Below, piece by piece: positions 11,893 to 23,600 of a DNA stretch of 64,000 bases (position 1 is the first letter of the stretch; each line of letters opens with the position of its first letter). Source of the DNA: Pleodorina starrii (taxonomy: Eukaryota; Chlorophyta; Chlorophyceae; Chlamydomonadales; Volvocaceae); contig BRXU01000001.1 in assembly GCA_030267565.1 (NCBI GenBank), positions 5,890,001-5,954,000 on the forward strand. The letters run 5' to 3'. The position numbers and the translations under genes are program-made. The notes under the pieces were generated by a model. The model had not been told where the DNA came from. It saw only the letters and a list, made by a program, of their open reading frames with translations, and made no database searches.

Positions 11893-13948
11893 CTAACGCG
11901 AGACCTGCACCCTCCGCAGGTAGCCCCCCACGTGTTGCGTGTAGAAGGGCTCCCTCTCCCGGTCCACCACGAAGTCGGGTGAGGCGGCCAGGAAGCGGGC
12001 GATGCCGGGGGTGGGTCCCCCCACGGCGCTGAAGCGGCTGAGCTTGGTGTCCTCCACGATGCAGTAGGAGCCGTTGGTGACCAGCGGGCAGTAGGCCTCA
12101 GCCTCCAACTGGGGGGGAACGGGAAGGGGGGGGGGAAAGGGGACGCGGGGGAGGGGGGGGTGGGCAGCGCGGCGGCGAAGGAGGGGGAAGTTCACGGATA
12201 GGCCAGGGGTGGGGTTGGCTTGAGAAGGGGGATGCAGGGGAAGGCAGGCAGAAGGGAAAGAGGAGGGCTGGGTGAGGGGATCGGCGGGCAAAGAGCCAAA
12301 AGGGGGTGTGCAAAGACAGGGAGGGAGCAGAGAAGGCAGGCTGGGTGGAAGGGGCGAAGGTGGCGGTATCAGCGGGGAGGAGCGGTATCAGCGGGCTGGA
12401 AGGTCTGCCGGGCCGCATGGTGGCCCCTGGCGAACATGGTGGCACGTGCAGCCTCACGCCCTGTCGGGGCCCACTGCGCTGCACTGCACTGCACTGCTCC
12501 GAAACTCATCCCGTGAGTCAGCCCAACGCGAATCGACACAGCCGCCGCCGCCTAATCCACTACACGCCCCCACACGAGCTCAGCCGTGGGCCAGCTCACC
12601 GCTTCCCGTAGTCCCCCTCTCCCTCCCTCCCTCCCCAGCCCCTCCCTCCCCAGCCCCTCCCGGTGCCCCCCCCCCAACCTGCACGTGGTGCTCCGTGTGG
12701 TCGCTGTCCAGCAGCACCAGCACCACCTGGCTGGAGGCAGCGGCCTGGCGGACAGTGTCCAGCACCCCCGGGTCCAGGGAGGAGCCCTGAGGGGAGGGGA
12801 GGGGGGTGGAGAGGGCAGGAGGGGAGCGGAGGAGCAAAGGAGGAGGGGAGGGGGATGGAGAGGGCAGGGGGCGCGTGCGTTTGGAAGTTTTGATTTTGGG
12901 TGCGAGGCCGAGTGTCAGCGGCCGGAATCCGCCTCCTCTTCTCAACAGCCCTCATGCAGCCCTGATGACTATCGTAGTGCAGCCCAACCCGTTGCATGCC
13001 CGTCCACACGCCCCCCCCATCCACATTTGTGATTTACTCCACACTTTCGTTCGGGAGTCGGGAGTCGGGGCGCAGCCCCCCATCGTGACGCTGCACTCCC
13101 CACAAAGCGCCCATCCCTCAACACCCTATCGCGCACTTACCTTCAGAAAGGTGACGTACTGGCCCCACAGCGGATTCTTTGTGGGGTCCTTGGCGCTCAC
13201 CCCCGCCCAGCTCTCCACCACCGGCTCGTTCACATCGATGGTGATGACCCGCCCACTGCCCGGCCGGGTCAGCTGCAGCATGCTGGCCCACATCAGGGCA
13301 CTGCCGCCGTTGGCGGTGCCTGGGGGGGGGGCCGGGGCAAGGCGGGGGGTTGCGGTCGGGTTCGGAGCCCCCGGGACCCGGTGGCTATTCGCCCGGCTTC
13401 ACCGCTGCCCTCTGGTGGGTGCTGCGTGATGGCCGAGTGGGGCAGAGCGAGACACCCACCCGGTGGTGGCTACCCCATCCGTCCCTATGTGGTATGTACC
13501 CATGTGTGTGTGTGAAGCGATGGGCTCCTGGCGCACAGCCGCACACACGCACAGAGGGCAGCGGTGAAGCCGGGCGAGAGGTGTTCCGGGTGGGACTCGC
13601 TCCGTGCAGTGACGGGGCAGTCCGGCGACGTCCACCAGACCCTCCCCCGCCACCCGCCAAGCTGCCACCCCGCAAGGCACTGCTCCGCAAGGCACTCCTC
13701 CGAGCTGTGCTTCACCACCACCGCCCCCACCCAGCCAGCCACTCAGCCAGCCACTCATCCATCCACCGCCCCCAGCCAGTCACCCAGCCAGCCACCCACC
13801 AGTCTCGATGATGAGGTCGGGAGAAAGGTTGTGGATGAGGTCCATAATGGTGTACATGTCGAATGGATTCTGGAGGGGGTTACCCAGAAGGGCCCAAGAA
13901 GGGCGGGGGCATTAGTCAGGTTGCGTGCGGGGTCAGCAAGATGAGATC

Positions 13949-13992
<44 letters not shown>

Positions 13993-16900
13993 TGGATGTG
14001 GAGGTGGAGGTAGAGCTGGAGGTGGAGGTGGAGGGGATTTCGGGTGTCCGCAGGCAGGCGCATCGTTGCCACCCCACCCGCCGGCAGCCCTGCGCACCGC
14101 CCAACAGCCCCTCCCCCCCACCCCCCCACCCCCACCCCCACCCCAGCCGCCTCCCCCCCACCTGCTGCACCACCGCCCCCAGCCAGTGCTGCCTCTTGAA
14201 CGCGTGTTCGCTCTCGTACAGCAGGTCGAACAGGAACATCAGTCGGTCCTTGTGGCGGTTGTCGAAATGGAAGCGCTGCTCACCGGGCCGCCGGGACATC
14301 ATGCGCTCCTGGCAGGGGGGCGGGGGGAGGGAGGGCAGGGCAGGGGAGGGGAACAGGGGAGGAATGGGAGGGGGGAATGAAGGTGGACGCAACGCGAGGG
14401 AACATACGGTGGTGGGTGGAGGTACGAGACTCGCAGGTGAACGCATCGCAACAACGCAACACGAAACCCGCAGAATACTTAAATTTGGGTGGGTGTGAGC
14501 AGGGGGGTTGTGCAACCGGCGCTGATGAACGCGGTAGGCAGGCTGCGCCCTGCCGGCAGGCGTTGACCAGGAAGGTGAGCGAGACAGCAGCTGCGGCGAC
14601 GCTCTCTCACTGACTACCGACCCGCGGGTCACGCCCCGGTTGCGATCCGGAGCTGCCGAAAGCGCACGATTGGGCCCCTCCCCTCCCCTCCCAAGCCCAT
14701 CAACGGGTGATTACCCGCAACAAACCGCCCACCCATCCGCCCGGCCCCTCGTCCTCCACACGCAAGCCCACGCACGCACACGCACCCTTTTGAGCCAAAG
14801 GCCGTACGGTTCGTACATTGGTCGTACGCTGCACCACCCTGGGTCGTACAGCACTCTCTGCAGCACCGTCTCAATCCGCAGTCCGGGGTCGTTGAACAGC
14901 CCCCAGTGGTCGATGATGGAGGAGGCGTTGGAGCAGTCCACATGTTTGTCCTTGACCACCTCACCCACCAGGTCTGGAGGAGCGGAGGAGGGGGGAGGGA
15001 AGGGGGAGGGGGGAAAGGGAGGAGGGCCGCCGCGGAGCCCACTGGCGTGTGTGTTGAACATGACGATGATCAAAGCGGGGGTGGGGACATCCCCTGAACG
15101 CTGAAAGCTCGGCCAAACTCAACCCCCGCCGCCCACCCGCAACCCATCCCTTCCCACTCCAACAACGGTCCGCTCCCTCCCTGCCGTTTCCCAGGCCCAA
15201 CGACTCTGACCGCCCCCCCATCTGATTCAACCCTATTCCCCACCTCCCTCACCTAACCACCAGCCACACCCATGCCCCCACTCGCCCCCTCCCCAACCTG
15301 AGATGGTCTTGTTGTCACACGCCATGGGCACCTTCCCCAAGCCCTCATCCCGGTTGTCCACTGTGTAGGTCAGCACCGCCAGACTCATCCGTCGCAGCCA
15401 GCGCCAGAACCGCGGGTCGGCGTTCAGCAGCCTCAGCGCCGTCTTGCGGTAGACCATGTCGCCCTCCAGGCGGCCCTGGTCCAAATTAGGCACCAGGCCG
15501 CTCGCCAGCGGGAAACTGGAGGCGCGACTCAGGTTCTGTGCGGGGGAGGGAGGTGGGAGGGGCGGAGGGGTGGGTGGGTGGGTGGGGCGGAAGGACGGTG
15601 GGGGAGCGATCTGGGGCTGCTAGGGTCGCAGCCAGGGGCTGTGCACGCGCGTGGGACTGCTTTCAGTCGAAAGGGGCGGATTCGCTGTGCGGGTGTGTGT
15701 GCGGGCTGAGGTCGGGAGCTGGGTCGGGCTGGGGGACTCCGGCACCGCAGCAGGACTCGGCCGGGCCCAGGTAGCAAGTCCCCAGGTACAGGCCTGGTGC
15801 CGTGGCCGCCGTGCTTCAGAAGGGCACAACGCCCCCGACCCTGCTCACTGCCGCTGGCGCAGCGGCATCTGTTGCTCCTGCAGCAGTCAGCGGTGGCAGC
15901 AGCGGCAGACGGACGGACCCGCGGGTCGCCACCCACTGACTGACCGACCGACCCACATGACCGCCCGCTCCCCGCGTTGCGCTCCCGTCGTGGCCAATGC
16001 CGCTGACACGCCGCTTCGTTAGTACGACCCGCCCCGCCCCGCCATGCCCTGCCCTGCCCCGGCTAACCCTGCCGAGCTCTGTTGTTGCAGGCCGACCCCT
16101 GCCCCGTATCGACGTCTCTACCCGATTGGACCCCCCCGCCACAGCCACAGCCACCCAGGCGTGTGCAGCCAACCCACGCCCCCAAGTCAGCCCCAAGTTG
16201 CCCCAACAACCTAGACTGCTCCAACGGCCACCCGCCAGTCCACACCTGTAGCGGCACGTTGGCCGTCTCACTCAGGGCCTGGAGCAGGTCCTGTGGGGGG
16301 ACAGCGGGGGGGGCGCGGGGCGCGAGGCGGACAGACGAGGCACACACCATGTGATGTGATGTGATGTGAGCCGGGGCCGGGGCGACTGGCGATGCGCCCA
16401 CACGGGCATGTGGGGATCGTGGTACATCGGTGACAATGGCAGGGTCTGCATTTGCCTGCGTCGAAGCCTTTCCATTGCTCCCTCCCTCCCCTTCCGCCCC
16501 CCCTCCCCGCCCCCCAAACACATACACACACACGCACACCTGCTCCAACATCTGCTCCAACTTGGCCAGCCGCACCTCCCTGCTCTCACTGCCGTTGGCC
16601 ATCCGCTGGCTGGTGGGCGCATAGCACTTCATGGGCTGCACGCCGAACCACCAGAGCGCGGAGCGCGGGAGGAGCAGGGCGGGAGGAGTGGGGCCGGGGA
16701 AGGGGACAGCGGGCGGCAAGACGGGAGCACGTGAGCTGAGATGCGCGGCCCGGAGTCGCGAAGGGCTGCCAGTGCCGCCATGAGGAGATTCCGGGGTTAG
16801 AGCACGCTGGGTGAGGGGATCAGGGTGCGTCGAGCCGTGGCGGTACTGGGCGGCGGACGGGTGTTGCGGTTGGGTCTTACGGTGGGCGCTTCCTGCTTCC

Positions 16901-17248
16901 CTTCCAAACCAGCGGCCCCTGATCGTGAACGCATGAGCGCAGTGACTTCCACGGGGCTACGGCTGACCTGCCAGATGACTCCGCGGGCATAAGCATCCGG
17001 CCCCAACAGCTCGTAGAGGTTGATGGGGATGGCTGCGTCCGGCAACCGCCTCTGCGCGCCAGTCGGACGGCACGGTGACTTTCTCGGCGACAGTCAGACC
17101 CCGATTCCGCAGATAGCAGTGCGCGCTTCTGGCCCAGCATTGGGGCGCTTAACAAGCGAGGCGCGGACCGTACCGTCCTCTTGGAGCCCGCAGATGCAAC
17201 ATCCGACATGCCAGCGATCGCCAGCAATAAAAAAAGTAGAATATTCAT
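11893..17248 (-). CDS. Secretory protein with a CmcI-like (cephalosporin hydroxylase/O-methyltransferase family) domain, 11 exons
   Basis: Exons: 17248-17174, 17051-16968 (or to 16881), 16635-16540, 16290-16246, 15535-15298, 14973-14828, 14308-14162, 13869-13800, 13319-13141, 12786-12679, 12108-11893. All phases join, giving about 467 residues (496 with the longer exon 2). Exon 1 encodes a clear signal peptide ending in Ala-Ser-Ala. The C-terminal half matches the CmcI/rhamnosyl O-methyltransferase family: QNPFDMYTIMDLIHNL, then DLIIETGTANGGS (the SAM-site loop, split by an intron), VITIDVNEP, LLDSDHTEHHV, and YCPLVTNGSYCIVEDTKL before a GGYLRRV ending. The N-terminal ~250 residues are not recognised. 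Known family members hydroxylate or O-methylate small molecules or sugars. Because this one carries a signal peptide, methylation of a secreted glycan in the ER or Golgi is a reasonable inference. The end of exon 2 and the 14312-14827 intron, which could hide a small exon, are the weakest parts. Confidence 0.75.
13950..13992. repeat. (CAG)n trinucleotide repeat in an intron
   Basis: About 14 uninterrupted AGC/GCT triplets lie in the intron between exons 7 and 8 of the CmcI-like gene, reading as CTG on the transcribed RNA. No coding role is evident. Confidence 0.9.
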
Positions 17249-19746
17249 CGCTTATTAGAGGGAAAAGTTCTGTGCTACCGTTCCAACTGTGAGCTTTGAC
17301 CCGAGTCCACCACTGCTGCCAAGCTCCAAGCCGATTTGCCGGGGTACAATGTGGAAATCCAAGTCAGTTTAACACAAATTCATGCTTGCTCATGCTTGCA
17401 CAACGTGATGACCCCGCCTGACGGGCATAACAGTAGGTTAAGTCATCAGCGCTGACGACGTGATGGTCCTCTATCCTTCTTGCAACTTAGGGCTAAGCAA
17501 TTCAAATTATTGGTGTTACTTGAGGTCAGTTGAGTGCGTAACTCTACACACGCGTCGCAACGTCTAGAACGACGCAGTACGGCGGACCAGGGCGGACCTG
17601 GTACGGACTCCGTCCGGGTGTGCACGTGTGCTTACTGCCCCCTGCCCGGATAAGCAGGAAACCGCATAATGGGGTCAAAGCTTTGGGTAACTGCGTCGGC
17701 AAGATTGTAGGTTGAACGATGTGAGGATCCATACGACTGAACCCACCGCCAGGTCCGACTTCCATCTGTTACATTCAGAGGGGGGCTCCACTGACTGGCA
17801 TGTTATCGTTTCCCGACAAATTTATCGCGGGTTTATCATGGGCACATGGGCCTGTTTCCACATGCCGCCCCGAAACCAAATGTGGGGGGTTTTCTATAAT
17901 ACTAAGATTGCTGCCAATTGTTTGTGTTTGTATGCCAAGCTTTGTAAACATAAACAGGCATCTATTTTGCAATTTGTTCGGGGCTTCTGGCCGTAGTGTT
18001 GCATCTTCGGGTGATCTCCGGTCAACGGCTCGGCCCGGTCGTCGGTCAGAGCTATAGGGCCGACGAATGGACAGTATAGGGCTGAAGCAGAATTTCAAAT
18101 AACGCCAGAAAAATTTTCGCGCCTGAAGTTATCGGGCTCTGTTAAGTTTATAGGCTGGTCCGAGGTGCCGATACCTTACGTTGGCTTGTCGGAGCGCTAA
18201 CACCGGGCCCTGTTTCCACTGGGCCTTACGTTCTTCGCCTTCCACTGTGCTTCCGTTGCGCATTAATTATTTTTATCACATATTCCTATAATGTAATTGA
18301 TTTTGCGAAAAAGATTGAGAAAAGGCGAGGCGCCGGGCGAGAATTTTCGAATTTGCCCCTAACAAGCCCTAACATGCCGGCCAGTGGAGCCCCCCTCTAA
18401 GTCGCCGGATCTTGATGGGGGTTGATCCTAAATGGGCAATGGCGGGCGGGCGACCCAGATAGCCGTCCAGCTACGCACTTTGAAATCGCAAGCGGAGTTG
18501 TTCATAAATGGGAGGCAGCGCACGCGCAACGTAAGGCCATCTTTTGTTCCCTTCCCTCAATAGTGACCAGGTGCTGTTCTGCGGTCCGACCCATGCGACC
18601 TGATGCGACTGCCGCAGTGCCGCTCCACCGTTACAGAACGTACCGCGGGCTGTCCGCTCGGACAAGTTCCAAATCAATAGTGTCCGTTACATGCAGAAAA
18701 AGGGTGCCAGACAATCCGGGTGCGTTGGTGGTGAGTAATTGGTTACCCGCCGCCAACGCACTCTGTGTCCCACTCCGCCAACGCAATCGTAATGGGCACT
18801 GCGAAATGTGGAGCGCTAGGGCACCGACCAGCGCTCCTTAGCCAAGATGGGAAATCCCCAAAGGCCACATCGCCCCCAATAGCATCGCGTCATTAACGAG
18901 GGAAATCAATCGTCACGAATACAGCCCTGGCAGCGAACACCGCACCGGTGGCAGCTGCCACGGTAAAATGGGGGGATGCTGGAAACGCCCGCGAAGTTGC
19001 CACCGACTGCCAGCATTTCCAACCAGCCCAGGGTCGGCTCGGACACCGTGCGAGTGTGCCGCGGATCAGGAGCGGCTCTTGGCCGCTGAGAAGAGACAAC
19101 ACGGGCCACCAAAAGGCCCCTGGTGGCCCAAACCTGGCCCGAACCGAACGGCATGTGCGACCTCACCGGCAGTGGCTAGCAGGACCAGGTCATGGGCCGA
19201 CTACCCCTGGTGGCTCGCCACGACTTTGTTCCGACATCAGCAACACTGTTTGGCCGACCCTTAGACCGGATACAGCCGATAAGGGCAGGCAATGGAAAAA
19301 GAGTTAAAGCCGCTTTGTGCCGGCGTGCCCAAGAAATAATCGACATCCCATCACCGACATCCCATTTATACCCAAGCACGATGACGGGCTATTTGAACGT
19401 GACTGTGCTACGGGATACCCCCCAAACATCTCAAGCATCGCTTTCGCTCCACTCGGACTTCTCACATGCGCGACAGACATGTGGTGCCCAGCGATTCGCG
19501 GTTACGGTGCCATCCGGAAGCGGCGGTAAAACTCTCACCCCTCTTTGCTTTCCGCTTGCAAGTGCACACGTTTATATGGCGTCACGGCGAACCTTTCTCG
19601 GCAGTAGAAGTGGCACCCGACGTTATCAATGTTGCGGACTGAAACAAACCCCAGTCCGCTCAAAAGGTGGGACTCCCCGCCCACCGCCCCCCTCTCCGCG
19701 GCTCCCCCTTACGAAAACATCTGGCTGCCTCGCGCCGGGTTACTTA
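17249..19746. other. Spacer, lower in GC, containing a TIR element
   Basis: No gene was found. Base composition is noticeably more AT-rich than its neighbours, especially between 17800 and 18340. The element at 17777-18398 is listed separately; nothing else is seen. Confidence 0.5.
17777..18398. mobile_element. MITE-like element with terminal inverted repeats
   Basis: The left end reads AGAGGGGGGCTCCACTG followed by GGCATGTTA a few bases later, and the right end carries the same sequence inverted. Only two or three differences occur across roughly 30 bp. The interior, about 560 bp, is AT-rich and noncoding, as in a non-autonomous DNA transposon. No clear target-site duplication is visible in the flanks (TTACATTC on the left, AAGTCGCC on the right), so the exact ends or the family are uncertain. 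Confidence 0.6.
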
Positions 19747-20103
19747 CTACACATCCATCATGTCCTTATCTGCGGACTTCTTGCCACTGCTCCCCGCCTT
19801 CTTGACTCGCTTTACAGTTGGCGCCGCCGTGTCGTCAACGTCCATCTTGGCCTTCGCCTTTGCCCTCGCCGCCTTGGCAACCACCGCCTTCACCTTAGCT
19901 TTAGACTCCGCATCGACCACCTTGATGCCCTTGATGACGACGTTCTTCCGAATTCTCACACCCTTGTTTTTCTTCACCTTCTGGACGCCAGCGTTTTGCT
20001 TTTTTAAGAGCTTCTTGGCCCGCTTCTCTGCCTCCTCTTTTTCTCGCTGCAGATCAAAGTCGTGGGCTTTCCGCTTTGTGCCCTTGTTGTTCTTCTTGCT
20101 CAT
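19747..20103 (-). CDS. Small Lys-rich nuclear/nucleolar-type protein, single exon
   Basis: A 118-residue intronless frame starts at ATG 20103. It is very basic: a Lys/Arg/Glu-rich predicted helix at residues ~15-45, a more ordered patch around IRKNVVIKGIKVVDAES, an Ala/Lys-rich stretch, and an MDVDD-containing tail. Several Lys/Arg clusters could act as nuclear or nucleolar signals. I do not recognise the family by name; a small ribosome-biogenesis factor is one possibility, offered as inference. It is divergent from the DUF262 gene across 522 bp. The composition is far less GC-biased than random frames here, which supports real coding. Confidence 0.65.
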   Translation of the reverse strand: MSKKNNKGTKRKAHDFDLQREKEEAEKRAKKLLKKQNAGVQKVKKNKGVRIRKNVVIKGIKVVDAESKAKVKAVVAKAARAKAKAKMDVDDTAAPTVKRVKKAGSSGKKSADKDMMDV

Positions 20104-20625
20104 TTCTAAGACGCCTCAAGGAAAATATACAAGGAATTAATGCAGCTATAATTAATGTTCGCTCCCAGAAAATTTCCAGCAAGAACAAGGATGGAAATGC
20201 CTTACTGAGGAGCCAACCAATGGTTTCGGAACATAGCACTTGCAAGGAAGTGCCGTCGCTTTCCGTTGTCACGTAACTTCGAGGGCTTCGAAACCAGCTA
20301 TCCTTGCGCTAGGCAGTTTTCTCCAGGACCAGGACAATAGCGAGTGTGTGGCCTCCGACAGCTACGGAAAAGGAACTCTGCCGTCGTCGTCGTACGTTTG
20401 CGTGGCGGGAGAGTCAATTCAAAATTCATATGTGTGGTGCCAAGCGACCCCACATGGGCTTTTAATGAAGCTGCAGTCGGTATCGGTGCCGGTCGCTTTT
20501 CGACGGCAACTACATTACATTGTGTTCCGGTGTCGAGCCTTGCTATCGGCACAGTGCACTTTCTGCATTCTTGCCTCACCCTCCGATTCGGTAAATCCTC
20601 ATTTATTTTTTATTGGTCGGCTTCA
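20104..20625. promoter_or_regulatory. Divergent intergenic region (Lys-rich protein / DUF262 gene)
   Basis: This 522-bp stretch separates two divergent start codons and probably holds both promoters. A TATATT-like sequence sits about 20-25 bp before the minus-strand ATG. No distinct plus-strand TATA box was identified. Confidence 0.35.
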
Positions 20626-23600
20626 ATGCTGCGCTCAAGCATCGGCTTGCGTTCCGGCGTCAGCCAAAGCCGCGTGCGGTCATGCATCGGCTTGCGGTCC
20701 AGCCGGCCTGTGAGGCAGCCGTGCCTTGGCGTCTGCGCATTCAAGGACTGGTTCGCGGGCTTGGTGCAGCAATCAAGGGAGCCGCAGCAGCCGCAGCACT
20801 CCCAGCAGAGCTCCGCGACCGCAGTCCATGAGCCGCCGGCAGCCGCGCCACAGGCCCTACAGCCTGCGCCCAAGATCGCACCGAAGCGCGACTTCCTGGA
20901 GGCCCGTCAGGCGAGTGCGTGTCGGGCCGTCGCGTTCCTTCTGAGGGAGCTACCCTTCTGAGTCCCACCGCGGTCGCCACAACTTCGCCTCGTCAAGCCC
21001 CGCGTTCCCCGTTGAGCAGACGCCGTGCACCTCGAGGGGCGATCTAGCTTACGGTTGGCACTTGCCTGGCGCCGTCTCCGTCCCTCGCCGCATAATAAGC
21101 CACGTAGTTTTGTCCGTGTCTGGCGGCGCCACAGGTTTCTCTGTCCCAGCTGTTTGACTCGTCGGATTACAAGTTCGACGTTCCCACCTACCAGCGGCCC
21201 TACGCGTGGCGCACCAAGCAGATTTACGAGCTGCTGCAGGTCCGAAGCCGCGGTCGGCTGAGGGAGGGAGGAGCGGAGGGAGGAGCGGAGGGAGGAGAAT
21301 CGAGGGCCGCCAGGCGCCACTGCGCGGGTAGCCTTGGGGGCTTTTGGGGTTGGGCGCATCTAACAAGTGTACGCCCGTCGGCATTGGAATGCCGTCGCGC
21401 CCTGACATGAATCCCAATCTGGCGAATGGGCAAGATAGGCAACGCGCCTGACGTAACCTGACCCATGGGACTGAATGCATTGGGGGCTAAATGTGTCTGA
21501 TTTGACGTTCCATTGCCTCGCGGTGCTGCAGGACTTTGTCAAGGCCTATGAGTCGCGTCAGGAGTACTTTCTGGGGGCCATCGTGGCCACCCGGGCGGCG
21601 GAAGGCGCGAATGTGCCGTACCAGGTACGGCGATACCTGGGGATGGCAGCCGGGGAAGCACGAGTGTGCTACGCGGTGGCGCAGGTTATCGTCGTGGGAG
21701 GAAAAATGTCGCATCGCAGGGTTTTCGATTCGTGCCGTGTGTGGCCTGTTCCTTACCCTCATCAAGCCCTATGGAATGGTCATTAGCCTTCCTCCCTGTC
21801 CTCCACATCCCTCATCGTCCTCCCTCATCACATGGCCTTCACAAACCTCCCTCCCGTCCCTCTGCCTCTCCCCCATCGCCTGCCGCTTTACGGCGCGCCG
21901 TGCGTCCCGTATTTGCCCCCCTCCCTCCCCCCAGTTGATTGACGGGCAGCAGCGGCTGACGAGTCTGGTGCTGCTGCTGGCCTTCCTGCACGGCTGGGCC
22001 CGGCAGCAGGGCAACGAGGTGCTGGAGGGGCGCTTCCGCCGAATGCTGTATCTGGAGGCAGACCCGCTCGACCCGGCCAGCAACGGGAGGTGGGTGGGTG
22101 GGTGGGTGGGTGGGGATGAAGGGCGGCGGCCCAGGGTGGCGGACAGGAGAGCGGCGGTTGGGCGGAGGCAGGGGGGGAGGGGGCAGCTGCGGACTGAGGC
22201 GAGATGCGACCGACTGCTCGTTGCGATGGCCCAGACACCCCCATTGCAGCCCCAAACGGTTGGCCGACGGCCTGGTTCCTGCGGGAGGAATGACCGCACT
22301 CATTATTCTCTAATGCCCCTGCGCGGCTTGTGCTGCCGTTGTCCGTTGGATCCGTTTGCAACGTTTTTCGTTTTCGTATCACCCTCACGCCCTCCCCTTC
22401 CCCCCCCCCCGGGGGTACAGGTATCGCCTCCGCCTGCGTGACGCGGACGACCAGTTCTTTCGGGACAATGTGTTGGACGACTTCCTGCCCCACAAGTACC
22501 GACTGACGGGTCTGGCGGCCGAGGCGGAGGCGGCAGTCACCACCACCACCGGCGGCGGCGGCGGCGCGGAAGTCGGGGCGGGGGTGGAGGCGGCCGAGGC
22601 GCGACCTCTGGAGAATGAGACCTGGTGGCGACTGTACGAGAACGCCTCGTTTCTGCGCGGCCAGCTGGACAAGCTGGTTTCGGAGGGACTCAACCTGCAG
22701 GTGGGCTTAGGCTACTGTGTGGCTGCTGCTGCTGCGGGTTTGCATTGGGTCTGACCATCTCGCGGACGTAATTGCTCGCTGCCTCCCCTTACACCCCGCA
22801 GTGGACATCCCTGCCATCGTAACCCCAAGCCCCGAAACCCCCCTCGGAACCCCATAACCCCCCCCTTGTTCACGGGCTCCGGCCTATACGTGGATATCCC
22901 CCCTTGTGCGACAGGACTTTGCGTTCCACGTGTTGCGCAACTGCTTTGTGGTTGTGATGGTGGCCCGCGACGAGGGCGCCTCATTCCGCATCTTTTCGAC
23001 CCTCAACGGTCGGGGAATGGATCTCTCAATGGTGGATAAGCTCAAGGCTGACCTGCTGGCCGGGGTGAGAACAGCGGAGCAGGGAGGGGAACATGATGGA
23101 GGAGGTGCCGCAGCGGAGGGAGCGGGCCACCGGAGTGAGTGAGTGAGCGAAGGAAGCCACGACGACGCGAGTAGAACCTGGCGGTGTGGGCACGCAAGAC
23201 ATGTCGGTGTGGTTACGCAAGACGTCAGGTTCTACTCGCGTCGTCGTGGCCTCCTTTGCTCACTCACTCACTCCGGTGGCCCGCTCCCTCCGCTGCGGCA
23301 CCTCCGTAGTCACTCAGAACATGTGCCACCCCCCACCCCCCATCCCCCCGCCCACCCTTGTTTGCCACAAGGCGGCCTCCTACTCATGTCAATGGCCCCC
23401 AGTCCTGCAGGACCTGACCCTCCCCGGCTGCCAGATCCTGATCCTGATCCAGATACAGATCCTCATCTATGCCCAAATCCCAACCCAAATTATATATGCC
23501 CAAATCCCAACCCAAATCCCTCTTGCCCACGTCCCTCTTGTCCACGTCCCTCTGCCCCGGCGGCCATGACCTCTGATGGCGGCGCACCCTCACCCCCAGG

